From Flavobacterium sp. LC2016-01 (GTDB taxonomy: Bacteria > Bacteroidota > Bacteroidia > Flavobacteriales > Flavobacteriaceae): 64,000 nt of DNA. The position numbers and the translations under genes were made by a program. The stretch lies in assembly GCF_009711135.1 (NCBI RefSeq), contig NZ_WMIC01000011.1, positions 1-64,000 of the forward strand, written 5' to 3'. Under the pieces are notes generated by a model. It searched no databases. It had not been told where the DNA came from and was given only the letters and a program-made list of their open reading frames with translations. Numbering within the stretch: position 1 is the first letter of the stretch; each line of letters begins with the position of its first letter. Below are positions 44,625-53,296 of the stretch, in pieces.

Positions 44625-46967
44625 ATGAAATTAATTTTTAAATCCATATTTTTCTTATTTCTACTGAATTTTTCATTCGGAAAAATTCAGGCGCAGTCAC
44701 GCACAAAAGTAAATTTTGGTGTCGACTGGGAATTTAAAAGAGAAGAAACTCCAGCTCAGGATTGGGAAAAAGTGACAATTCCGCACACCGCTAGATTAGA
44801 AAAATTAGTGGTAATCAAGCAGTTTCAAGGAACATCTTGGTATCAGAAAAAATTCAAAACTGCTGTCTCAAAAGACCAAAAAGCCTTTATTTATTTTGAA
44901 GGTGTAATGCAGGAAGCTGACGTTTGGATCAACGATAAAAAAGTAACGAATCATAAAGGCGGTTATTTGCCATTTACAGTTGATGTTACGCCGTATTTGA
45001 ATGCCAATAATGAAAACACAATTAAAGTAAAAGTCAATAACGAAGACAATCCAGATTTTTTACCTGGAAAGCCTATAAAAGATTTAGACTTTAATTACTA
45101 TGGTGGAATTTATAGAAATGTTTATTTCGTTACCACTTCAAAATTACATATTACAGATGCTGTAAATGCTAATAAAGTGGCAAGTGGCGGTCTTTATGTC
45201 AATTTTAAAAACATCAATAAAACTGAAGCTTCAGGAACTGTTCAGGTGCATTTGCAAAATGATTTTGACGCAGAACAAAAAGCTTCTTTAAAATTTATTT
45301 TAACCGATAATAAAGGCAAAAATACCGAAATCAAATCGGATAATTTTTTGGTTAAACCGAATGCTGATTTTGTTTTAACTCAAAACATTTCGGTTACAAA
45401 TCCAAAATTATGGTCGATTCATAATCCGAATTTGTACCAATTAGAAGTTCAGATTATTTCGAATAATAAAGTCGTTGATTCGTATTCAGAAAAAATCGGA
45501 ATCAGAAAATCAGAAATAAAAGCCGATGGTTATTATTTGAATGATGAAAAAATCTACATTACTGGAACAAACGAACATCAAGAATATCCGTATTTAGGGT
45601 ACGCCATTTCTGATGAAGCGCAATATCGTGATGCGGTAAAAATTAAAAATGCCGGTTTTGATTTTGTTCGAATGTCACATTATCCGCATGCCGAAGCTTT
45701 CTTAAATGCCTGCGACGAATTGGGAATTTTGGTTATGAACAGCTTGACAGGATGGCAATTTTTTGGCGGAGAACAATTTCAAAAAAGTGCTTATCAGGAC
45801 ATTCGCGATATGGCTAGAAGAGACAGAAATCATCCGAGTATTATTTTTTGGGAAGCTTCATTAAATGAAACTAATATGTCGCCAGAATTTATGAAAGAAG
45901 CGACAAAAACACTTAAAGAAGAATTGCCTCTTGATCATAATTACAGTGCGAGCTGGATTGACAACGACAATTACGACATCTTTATTCCGGCGCGCCAGCA
46001 CGCAAAAGCACCGGATTATTGGACAAAATACAACAAAGGAAATCGTAAAATTTTCATTGCCGAATATGGCGATTGGGAATATTATGCTCAAAACGCAGGT
46101 TTCAATCAAACCGAATTTGCCAACTTAAAAGAAGAAGAAAGAACTTCTAGACAATTGCGCAGCGCGGGTGAAAAAAGACTTTTACAGCAAGCTTATAATT
46201 TTCAGGAAGCATCAAATTCAAACCGAAGAGGAGCATCAACAATTGGAGAAGCAAACTGGGTTATGTTTGATTACAACCGCGGTTACAGTCCAGATTTAGA
46301 AAGTTCTGGAATCAGTGATATTTTCAGAATTCCAAAATTTGCTTACTATTTCTATCAAAGCCAGCGCGATGCCAATGTAGTTTTGAATAAAAAATTGTTC
46401 TCTGGACCAATGGTAAATATTGCCAATTTTTGGACTCCAGAATCACCACTGAATGTTACTGTTTACAGCAATTGTGATGAAGTGGCTTTGTACGTAAATG
46501 ATATTTTAATTTCTAAAGAAAAACCAACTGTAAACAATAACAGCGACAAACTGGAACACGCACCATTTATTTTTAAAGTAACAGCATTTCAAGCAGGAAC
46601 TTTGCGTGCGGAAGGTTTCATCAAAGGAAAAAAAGTGGCTTCAAACAGTGTGAAAACTCCTGGAAAAGCTTCAAAAATTGAATTGAGTTATGATCTTTCT
46701 TCGGTAAAAATCAATCCGGAATTTCCAGATATGGTTTTCGTTTATGCCAAAATTACTGACGAAAATGGAACTGTTATTCCAACGGCGACAAACGAAGTAA
46801 CTTTTGCTTTAAGCGAAGGAAATGCCGAAATCATTGGACAAAATCCCGTTCAGGCTGAAGCCGGAATTGCAACCATTATTTTGAAAACCAAAGACCTGAA
46901 AAAGAAAATTGTGCTAAAAGCAACATCAAATAATCTACAAGACAACACTATTACAATTACTAAATAA
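44625..46967 (+). CDS. Beta-galactosidase, GH2 family
   Basis: 780 residues from the ATG at 44625, with a signal peptide (SIFFLFLLNFSFGKIQAQ). Domains in order: sugar-binding jelly roll (about 30-195), immunoglobulin-like domain (200-305), (beta/alpha)8 barrel with acid/base Glu415 in WEASLNETN and nucleophile Glu480 in IFIAEYGDW, then DUF4982-like and Ig-like C-terminal domains. Exported form fits periplasmic hydrolysis of galacto-oligosaccharides from the GH53 enzyme. Other GH2 activities are possible. Its TAA overlaps the galK ATG (TAATG). Confidence 0.9.
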   Translation: MKLIFKSIFFLFLLNFSFGKIQAQSRTKVNFGVDWEFKREETPAQDWEKVTIPHTARLEKLVVIKQFQGTSWYQKKFKTAVSKDQKAFIYFEGVMQEADVWINDKKVTNHKGGYLPFTVDVTPYLNANNENTIKVKVNNEDNPDFLPGKPIKDLDFNYYGGIYRNVYFVTTSKLHITDAVNANKVASGGLYVNFKNINKTEASGTVQVHLQNDFDAEQKASLKFILTDNKGKNTEIKSDNFLVKPNADFVLTQNISVTNPKLWSIHNPNLYQLEVQIISNNKVVDSYSEKIGIRKSEIKADGYYLNDEKIYITGTNEHQEYPYLGYAISDEAQYRDAVKIKNAGFDFVRMSHYPHAEAFLNACDELGILVMNSLTGWQFFGGEQFQKSAYQDIRDMARRDRNHPSIIFWEASLNETNMSPEFMKEATKTLKEELPLDHNYSASWIDNDNYDIFIPARQHAKAPDYWTKYNKGNRKIFIAEYGDWEYYAQNAGFNQTEFANLKEEERTSRQLRSAGEKRLLQQAYNFQEASNSNRRGASTIGEANWVMFDYNRGYSPDLESSGISDIFRIPKFAYYFYQSQRDANVVLNKKLFSGPMVNIANFWTPESPLNVTVYSNCDEVALYVNDILISKEKPTVNNNSDKLEHAPFIFKVTAFQAGTLRAEGFIKGKKVASNSVKTPGKASKIELSYDLSSVKINPEFPDMVFVYAKITDENGTVIPTATNEVTFALSEGNAEIIGQNPVQAEAGIATIILKTKDLKKKIVLKATSNNLQDNTITITK

Positions 46968-48127
46968 TGAATGAGATTTTAATTCAAAACACCACTGCAT
47001 TTTTTGAGAAAACTTTCGGGTCTGCTCCTCAAAAAATTGTACTTTCTCCAGGACGAATCAATATCATTGGAGAACATATTGATTATAACGACGGTTACGT
47101 TTTACCTGCCGCAATTGACAAAGTAATTTGTTTTGCTTTTGAGAAAAACAATACTCAAAAATCTAAAATAATCGCCATCGATTTAAATGAAGAATTTGAA
47201 ATTGATTTGACTCAAAAAATCGAATTGAATGATGCCGTTTGGACCAATTATATCCGTGGCGTTATCAAACAGCTTCAGGATAATGGTTTTGCTTTTGAAG
47301 GTTTCAACTGTGTTTTCAGCAGTAATATTCCGGTTGGATCTGGATTGTCATCTTCTGCTGCTTTAGAATGCGGGATGATTTTCGGTATAAAAGAACTTTT
47401 CAGCTTAAAAATTGAAAAGAAAGACATAGCATTATTAGGACAAAAAGCAGAACACTGGGTTGGAATCAACTGTGGAATTATGGATCAGTTTTCAAGCGTT
47501 CACGGACTTGACAACAAAGTAATTAAATTAGACTGCAACACGTTGGAATTTGAATATCACAATGCCGATTTCAAAGATTATTCTTTGATTTTAATGGACA
47601 GCAATGTGAAACATTCTCTTTTCACTTCAGAATACAACACAAGAAGAATCGAGTGCGAACAAGGTTTAGTGATTATAAAAAATCATTTTCCAGAAGTAAA
47701 AACTTTTAGAGACTGCAAAGAAGAACAGCTTTTGAGCATTCAGGATAAATTTGATCCAACTGTTTTTAAAAGAGTACATTTTGTTGTAAAAGAAATCAAC
47801 CGAGTAATCAAAGCTTGCGAGGCTTTGGACAAAGGAAATATAGAACTTTTAGGACAATTGCTTTTTGAAACACATTATGGATTATCACAGGAATATGCTG
47901 TAAGCTGCGAAGAATTGGATATGCTTGTAGATACTGCAAAAGCTGATGATGCCATTATTGGTTCTCGTTTAATGGGCGGCGGTTTTGGCGGATGCACCAT
48001 AAATTTAATTAAAAAAGGTCATGAAAATGAGGTAAAAAGTAAGTTTTCAAATCTTTATTTAGATACATTTGGAATTGAATTAAAATTCTATGATGTAAAA
48101 ATCTCAAACGGAACACAACTACTTTAA
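46967..48127 (+). CDS. galK: Galactokinase
   Basis: Phosphorylates alpha-D-galactose at C1. 386 residues, GHMP kinase fold: substrate signature SPGRINIIGEHIDYNDGYVLP, phosphate loop NIPVGSGLSSSAALE, and the C-terminal GSRLMGGGFGGCTI. Overlaps the beta-galactosidase stop codon by one base and is followed 16 bases later by galT, a clear catabolic operon. Confidence 0.98.
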   Translation: MNEILIQNTTAFFEKTFGSAPQKIVLSPGRINIIGEHIDYNDGYVLPAAIDKVICFAFEKNNTQKSKIIAIDLNEEFEIDLTQKIELNDAVWTNYIRGVIKQLQDNGFAFEGFNCVFSSNIPVGSGLSSSAALECGMIFGIKELFSLKIEKKDIALLGQKAEHWVGINCGIMDQFSSVHGLDNKVIKLDCNTLEFEYHNADFKDYSLILMDSNVKHSLFTSEYNTRRIECEQGLVIIKNHFPEVKTFRDCKEEQLLSIQDKFDPTVFKRVHFVVKEINRVIKACEALDKGNIELLGQLLFETHYGLSQEYAVSCEELDMLVDTAKADDAIIGSRLMGGGFGGCTINLIKKGHENEVKSKFSNLYLDTFGIELKFYDVKISNGTQLL

Positions 48128-48143
48128 TACCACAACACATTAC

Positions 48144-49193
48144 ATGAAAAATTTTGACATTAACGAAGATCCACACAGACGTTTTAATCCTTTATTAAAC
48201 GAATGGGTCTTAGTTTCACCTCATCGTGCAAAACGTCCTTGGCAGGGACAAAATGAAACCATCGCTACAGAAGCTTTGCCAAAATACGATCCAACTTGTT
48301 ATTTATGTCCTGGAAATGTTCGTGCCAACGGAATGAACAATCCAAAATATGAAAACAGTTTTGTTTTTGAAAATGATTTTGCAGCCATGAAACAGGATGA
48401 AATTATTTTTGAAGAAGATATCAAACATACTTTCTTTAAAGCAAAACCAGAACAAGGAATTTCAAGAGTAGTTTGTTTTTCACCAAGACATGACCTGACG
48501 TTACCAGAAATGGAAATTGACGGAATTGAGAACATCATTAAAACCTGGCAAAAAGAATATACCGATTTAGGAAATATCAAATACATCAATCACGTTCAGA
48601 TTTTTGAAAATAAAGGAAGCGTGATGGGCTGCAGCAACCCGCATCCGCACGGGCAAATCTGGGCACAGTCTTCATTGCCGACTCAAGTTGAAAAAACACA
48701 AAACAGCTTAAAATCATATTACGATAAAAACAACAGAACGCTTCTTAAAGATTATTTAGATGCCGAATTAAAATCTGGCGAGCGCATTGTAATCGAAAAT
48801 GATCATTTTGTGGCTTTAGTTCCGTTTTGGGCAATCTGGCCTTATGAAACCATGATTTTAAGCAAAAGAGCTTTCGGAAAAATCACTGATTTCACTGCCG
48901 AAGAAGCGACTTCATTTGCTAAAATTTTAAAACAGCTAACAACGAAGTATGATAATTTATTCCGTACTTCTTTCCCATATTCATCAGGAATTCACCAAGC
49001 CCCAACAGATGGTTTAGATCATCCAGAGTGGCATTTTCATATGCATTTTTATCCGCCTTTATTAAGATCGGCAACGGTTAAGAAATTTATGGTGGGCTAC
49101 GAAATGTTAGGCGAATCACAACGAGATATTACTCCAGAAAAAAGCGCTGCGATTTTAAGACAGCAATCAGAAGTGCATTATAAAAGTCTATAA
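48144..49193 (+). CDS. galT: Galactose-1-phosphate uridylyltransferase
   Basis: Exchanges UMP between UDP-glucose and galactose 1-phosphate (Leloir pathway). 349 residues. Zn site C55-x2-C58-type motif in PTCYLCPGN, active-site HPH in CSNPHPHGQIWA, and a second HIT-like half with HPEWHFHMHFYPP. No galE is present in the window. Last gene before the symporter. Confidence 0.98.
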   Translation: MKNFDINEDPHRRFNPLLNEWVLVSPHRAKRPWQGQNETIATEALPKYDPTCYLCPGNVRANGMNNPKYENSFVFENDFAAMKQDEIIFEEDIKHTFFKAKPEQGISRVVCFSPRHDLTLPEMEIDGIENIIKTWQKEYTDLGNIKYINHVQIFENKGSVMGCSNPHPHGQIWAQSSLPTQVEKTQNSLKSYYDKNNRTLLKDYLDAELKSGERIVIENDHFVALVPFWAIWPYETMILSKRAFGKITDFTAEEATSFAKILKQLTTKYDNLFRTSFPYSSGIHQAPTDGLDHPEWHFHMHFYPPLLRSATVKKFMVGYEMLGESQRDITPEKSAAILRQQSEVHYKSL

Positions 49194-49255
49194 AACGGAG
49201 TCTGAAAAAAGCAAAAATCAAAAGTATATTAAAATTTAACATAATAAATCTATTA

Positions 49256-49276
49256 TAAATGTAAAAAACACATTTG
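49256..49276. promoter_or_regulatory. Candidate AraR operator, site G (symporter)
   Basis: TAAATGT, seven-base spacer, ACATTTG, 200 bases before the symporter ATG, in a 284-base spacer without a gene. The weakest of the seven by match to TAAGTGT, but symmetric. Confidence 0.5.
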
Positions 49277-49477
49277 TAAATGGTGTAGATATAGAATTTT
49301 ATTATACTTTTGGCTTTCGTTCTTATTTTCATAAAAAAATAACAAAATAAAAACAGATATCTTAGTTTTAATAAGATAAAACAACAAAATAACAGGTTTC
49401 GAAATTATATTAAAATGAATTCATAAAACCACTTTATAAACAATCACCTATACTAATTTTTTAAAATACTATTAACA

Positions 49478-51163
49478 ATGAACCAGAACCTCGCTTTTGC
49501 CGATTATGCGGTTTTTATTATTTATTTCATCGTAGTTTCTGCCTACGGTTACAGCGTTTACCGCAAACGTAAACAAGACGAACACGACGCTAAAGCTTAT
49601 TTCTTGGCTGAAGGAAACTTAACTTGGTGGGCTATTGGAGCATCATTAATCGCTTCAAATATCTCGGCTGAACAATTCATCGGAATGAGCGGTGAAGGTT
49701 TCTTTTTAGGAATCGCTGTTGCTGCTTACGAGTGGCTTGCTGCTGTTGCCTTAATTATAGTAGCAGTTTGGTTTATTCCTGTTTATCTTAAAAACAAGAT
49801 TTACACGATGCCTCAATTCTTAAAAACACGTTACAACGAATCTACTGCTTTGATTATGGCGGTTTTCTGGTTGTTTTTATATGTTTTTGTAAACTTGACT
49901 TCAATCCTTTATTTAGGAGCTGTTGCTATTAACGGACTTGCGGGTGGACAATATCTGCATGTAATCATGATTGGATTGGCTGTATTTGCTTTATTCATCT
50001 CTTTAGGAGGAATGAAAGTTGTAGCTTATACAGACGTTATTCAGGTTGCGGTTTTAATTATTGGAGGTTTAGTAACTTCTTATATTGCATTGACAACTGT
50101 TGGTCAATATTTTGGAGTAGGCGAAAATGCAATTGCAGGTTTCAAAGTTTTAATGAGAGAAGCGCCAGAGCATTTCAAAATGATTATCCCAAAACCAACT
50201 GCAAATTCATCTCAACTTGAGATCGACAAATACTTAACTTTCCCTGGTTTGATGTCTTACCTTGCTGGTATCTGGATTATCAACTTAAACTATTGGGGAT
50301 GTAACCAATACATTACGCAAAGAGCTTTAGGTGCTGATTTACAAACGGCTCGTACAGGTATTTTATTTGCTGGTATGTTAAAATTATTAATGCCTTTAAT
50401 CGTAATGTTGCCTGGTATTGCTGCTTACGTTTTATACCAAAACGGACATTTACCACAATTAGTTGGAGGAAAAGATGGAGCTTACTCAGCTGTATTGACT
50501 TTCTTGCCAACAGGTTTAAAAGGACTTTCCGTTGCGGCGCTGACTGCTGCAATTGTAGCTTCTTTAGCTGGAAAAGTAAACAGTATCTCGACTATTTATA
50601 CATTAGACGTTCATAAAAAATACATTCAAAAAGAGGCGGGTGAAAAGCAACAAGTAAATATTGGTAGAATTGCCGTTTTTGCTGCAATGCTTTTGGCTGT
50701 GTTATTTACTTGGAATGACATTTTAGGAATTGGCGGAGTGGGTGGATTTACTTACATCCAAAAATATACAGGTTTCATCAGCCCTGGAGTTTTCGCTATG
50801 TTCTTCCTAGGTATGTTCTGGAAAAGAACAACTGGAACTGCGGCTATCGTGGGTGTAATTTTAGGATTTGTTTTATCTGTTTTATTCAACGAATATGCGC
50901 CTGCTTTATTCGGAAACGAAACTTTACTTTATACTGCTTATCCTAACGGAAAAGGAGCTTTTGAAATTCCTTTCCACATTTGTATGGGATTATCATTCTT
51001 CTTTACGATGTTAGCGATGATCGGAATCAGTTTTGCTGGACCAAAAGTAAATCCAAAAGCGTTTGAAATTGACTCTGAAATGTTTAAAGTAAAACCACAA
51101 ACTACAGTTTTAATCGTAATTACATTATTGATTATTGTTGCACTGTACGTTAAATTCTGGTAG
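49478..51163 (+). CDS. Sodium/sugar symporter (SSS family)
   Basis: Inner-membrane Na+-coupled sugar uptake, 561 residues, about 13-14 membrane helices. Early segment ADYAVFIIYFIVVSAYGYSVYRKRK, SSS landmarks LAEGNLTWWAIGASLIASNISAEQFIGMSG and NYWGCNQYITQRALGA, and LSVAALTAAIVASLAGKVNSISTIY. It resembles SGLT-type galactose/glucose transporters. Its place behind galKT and a possible AraR site suggests galactose and/or arabinose as substrate; which one is not decided by sequence. Confidence 0.93.
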   Translation: MNQNLAFADYAVFIIYFIVVSAYGYSVYRKRKQDEHDAKAYFLAEGNLTWWAIGASLIASNISAEQFIGMSGEGFFLGIAVAAYEWLAAVALIIVAVWFIPVYLKNKIYTMPQFLKTRYNESTALIMAVFWLFLYVFVNLTSILYLGAVAINGLAGGQYLHVIMIGLAVFALFISLGGMKVVAYTDVIQVAVLIIGGLVTSYIALTTVGQYFGVGENAIAGFKVLMREAPEHFKMIIPKPTANSSQLEIDKYLTFPGLMSYLAGIWIINLNYWGCNQYITQRALGADLQTARTGILFAGMLKLLMPLIVMLPGIAAYVLYQNGHLPQLVGGKDGAYSAVLTFLPTGLKGLSVAALTAAIVASLAGKVNSISTIYTLDVHKKYIQKEAGEKQQVNIGRIAVFAAMLLAVLFTWNDILGIGGVGGFTYIQKYTGFISPGVFAMFFLGMFWKRTTGTAAIVGVILGFVLSVLFNEYAPALFGNETLLYTAYPNGKGAFEIPFHICMGLSFFFTMLAMIGISFAGPKVNPKAFEIDSEMFKVKPQTTVLIVITLLIIVALYVKFW

Positions 51164-51196
51164 TATAATTTTTTACTATATTATTTTTTGAAGATT

Positions 51197-51229
51197 AAAA
51201 AGGCTGTCTGTTTTGACGGCCTTTTTTTT
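51197..51229 (+). terminator. Terminator of the symporter gene
   Basis: AAGGCTGTC (51200-51208) and GACGGCCTT (51215-51223) with one mismatch, then eight T. Confidence 0.8.
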
Positions 51230-51318
51230 ATTATTTTTTATTCAAAAAAAACCATTAAAATATTTCTGTTTAATTATTTTTGACCAACTAACATTAACCT
51301 TTAACCGAATCAAAAAAA

Positions 51319-51924
51319 ATGAAAAAATTAATTATTGCCTGCTTCTTTATTTCAGCAACTGCCTTCTGCCAAGACATGGAAATTATAAACGGAAGCTTTG
51401 ATTTTTTAAAAGATCAAAAAGAAATCAACGTAGAATTTGATTACAGCAATTTTACAATGATGAAAGAAAATAAACCGGAAGCACAATATGTAGAAGAACA
51501 TAAAGCCGATTTAGATCAAAAAGCAAAAGGAAACGGCAATCTTTGGTACAAAAGATGGCTTGTTGCCAAAGAGCAGATCTGGACTCCAAAATTTTTAGAA
51601 ATTGGAAATATTGTATTAGCCAAAGCTGGTAAAGACGTAAATTTTCAGGAAGGTTTAAATACTCCTTATACTTTAATCGTAAAAACAGTTTGGATTTACC
51701 CAGGTTGGGATGCCGGAATTATGAAACAGCCTGCAAAAGTTTCTACTGTTTTGACTTTTGTAGAAACAGCCAACAAATCTAATGTTTTATTAGAAATCTC
51801 AAGTATGGAAGCTCCAGGAGATCAATGGGGAAATAATTTTAATAATGAAACCAGAATTGGAGAAGGATTTGCAAAAACAGCAAAATCATTATCTAAACTT
51901 TTATTGAAAAAAGCATTTAAATAA
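51319..51924 (+). CDS. Hypothetical exported protein
   Basis: 201 residues with a signal peptide ending AFCQ (about 18). Contains KDVNFQEGLNTPYTLIVKTVWIYPGWDAG, a pattern seen in uncharacterised Bacteroidetes proteins that I cannot assign to a function. Beta-rich, no lipobox, no catalytic motif. It lies between the sugar locus and the pigment cluster, with its own terminator shared with the halogenase gene. Confidence 0.75.
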   Translation: MKKLIIACFFISATAFCQDMEIINGSFDFLKDQKEINVEFDYSNFTMMKENKPEAQYVEEHKADLDQKAKGNGNLWYKRWLVAKEQIWTPKFLEIGNIVLAKAGKDVNFQEGLNTPYTLIVKTVWIYPGWDAGIMKQPAKVSTVLTFVETANKSNVLLEISSMEAPGDQWGNNFNNETRIGEGFAKTAKSLSKLLLKKAFK

Positions 51925-51934
51925 AATCATAAAA

Positions 51935-51958
51935 AAAGCCCTGATTATTCAGGGCTTT
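51935..51958. terminator. Bidirectional terminator, overlaps halogenase stop
   Basis: Perfect arms AAAGCCCTGA (51935-51944) and TCAGGGCTTT (51949-51958), TTAT loop. The loop contains the stop codon of the minus-strand gene, so one hairpin serves both convergent genes. Confidence 0.88.
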
Positions 51959-53195
51959 GATTTTTTTGCATATTTAGTAAATACGCCATATTTGCTATTA
52001 CGTGATCGTGTTTCTTAACAAAAGGATTTTCTTCGTTCCAAACATAACCTGCCAAAACAGAACATATTTTTTCCTTAACATCTGGATTTTCCGGCTGATG
52101 AAAAAACAAAGTCTGTAAATTTCCGGTGTACCATTCCTGAACATAAGTAGTGAAAACTGCAATACCGCGTTTCATATATTGCGTAAATTCAACTTCCCAG
52201 TCCACTTCAATTCCTTGTGATTCTTTTAAATATAGTTTTGCTGCCAACATTCCTGATTCTGTAGCAAAAGCAACTCCTGATGAAAAAACAGGATCCAGAA
52301 ATTCAGAACTGTTTCCGGTCAAAGCAAAACCGTCGCCGTACATTCTTTTTACAGCTCTTGAATAATTTTCCAATTTTACCGGTTCGAACAAAAATTCGGT
52401 TCCTTTAAATCTTTTGATATAATAATCTGATTTCTGAATGGCATTTCGCAAAGCCTCAGCATTGTCTTTGTTTTCTGAAAGCGAATTAATAAAATCTGTT
52501 GGACCAACAACGCCTAAACTGGTATTTCCATTCGAAAAAGGAATTACCCAAAGCCAGACTTCAGTTTCTAAAATATCAAACGAAATCTGCGTTCCCTCCT
52601 CGCCTTCTTCTCTGTTTATATCTTTAACATGTGTAAAAATCGAAGAATGCGGATCTAATTTTGAAGGTGTGTCCAAGTCTAAAAGTCTAGGCAAAACACG
52701 TCCGTATCCGCTGGAATCAACAATAAATTTGGCGTGGATTTCTTTTAAATTTCCATCCTTATCTTTTACAATAGTTTTCGAATTTTTTCCTTCAAAAGAA
52801 ACTTCCAAAACTTCCGATTCAAATTCCAAATCGATTCCTTTTCGAACCACTTCCTGCGCCATTGTGTTGTCAAAATCAGCACGCGGTACCTGCCAGGTCC
52901 AATCCCAGCCTTCTCCAAATTTCTGGCTAAAATCAAAAACGCAGATCTCTTCGCCTCTAATAAAACGGGCTCCTAATTTTTTTTCAAAGTTCATCGCGTT
53001 TAGCGCATCATAAAGCTCCGCCTCTGCAAAATGATCCATCACTCGCGGAATAAGGCTTTCGCCGACCACAAGTCTTGGGAATTTTGCTTTTTCTACAACT
53101 TTAACCTTGACATTATTTTTATGAAGATACGATGCCGAAACACATCCTGAAGGTCCTGCACCAATCACTAAAACATCAACAAACTCCTTTGTCAT
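51945..53195 (-). CDS. Flavin-dependent halogenase-like enzyme (flexirubin cluster)
   Basis: 416 residues, FAD monooxygenase fold. N-terminal GAGPSG (12-17), substrate-domain entry KFPRLVVGESLIP, a candidate catalytic Lys73 in EKKLGARF, and the halogenase signature WxWxIP as WLWVIP (214-219). The YGRVLPRLLDL motif binds FAD. Together these favour a phenol-type FADH2 halogenase over a simple reductase. It would chlorinate the flexirubin ring; needs a separate flavin reductase. Divergent from the ammonia-lyase gene across a shared promoter region. Confidence 0.8.
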   Translation of the reverse strand: MTKEFVDVLVIGAGPSGCVSASYLHKNNVKVKVVEKAKFPRLVVGESLIPRVMDHFAEAELYDALNAMNFEKKLGARFIRGEEICVFDFSQKFGEGWDWTWQVPRADFDNTMAQEVVRKGIDLEFESEVLEVSFEGKNSKTIVKDKDGNLKEIHAKFIVDSSGYGRVLPRLLDLDTPSKLDPHSSIFTHVKDINREEGEEGTQISFDILETEVWLWVIPFSNGNTSLGVVGPTDFINSLSENKDNAEALRNAIQKSDYYIKRFKGTEFLFEPVKLENYSRAVKRMYGDGFALTGNSSEFLDPVFSSGVAFATESGMLAAKLYLKESQGIEVDWEVEFTQYMKRGIAVFTTYVQEWYTGNLQTLFFHQPENPDVKEKICSVLAGYVWNEENPFVKKHDHVIANMAYLLNMQKNQSPE

Positions 53196-53234
53196 AATAA
53201 AAATGTTATGAATTATTAACTTACATTTGCCATC

Positions 53235-53260
53235 ATCAAAATAACTACATTTATTTTGAT
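53235..53260. promoter_or_regulatory. Perfect inverted repeat in the divergent flexirubin promoter
   Basis: ATCAAAATAA (53235-53244), six-base spacer, TTATTTTGAT (53251-53260), midway between the halogenase and ammonia-lyase starts. A plus-strand TACATTTG (-7 type) is at 53222-53229. Likely an operator for a pigment regulator. Confidence 0.55.
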
Positions 53261-53296
53261 AAATAAAATTAAATTAGCACAATCAAATACGGTTTA

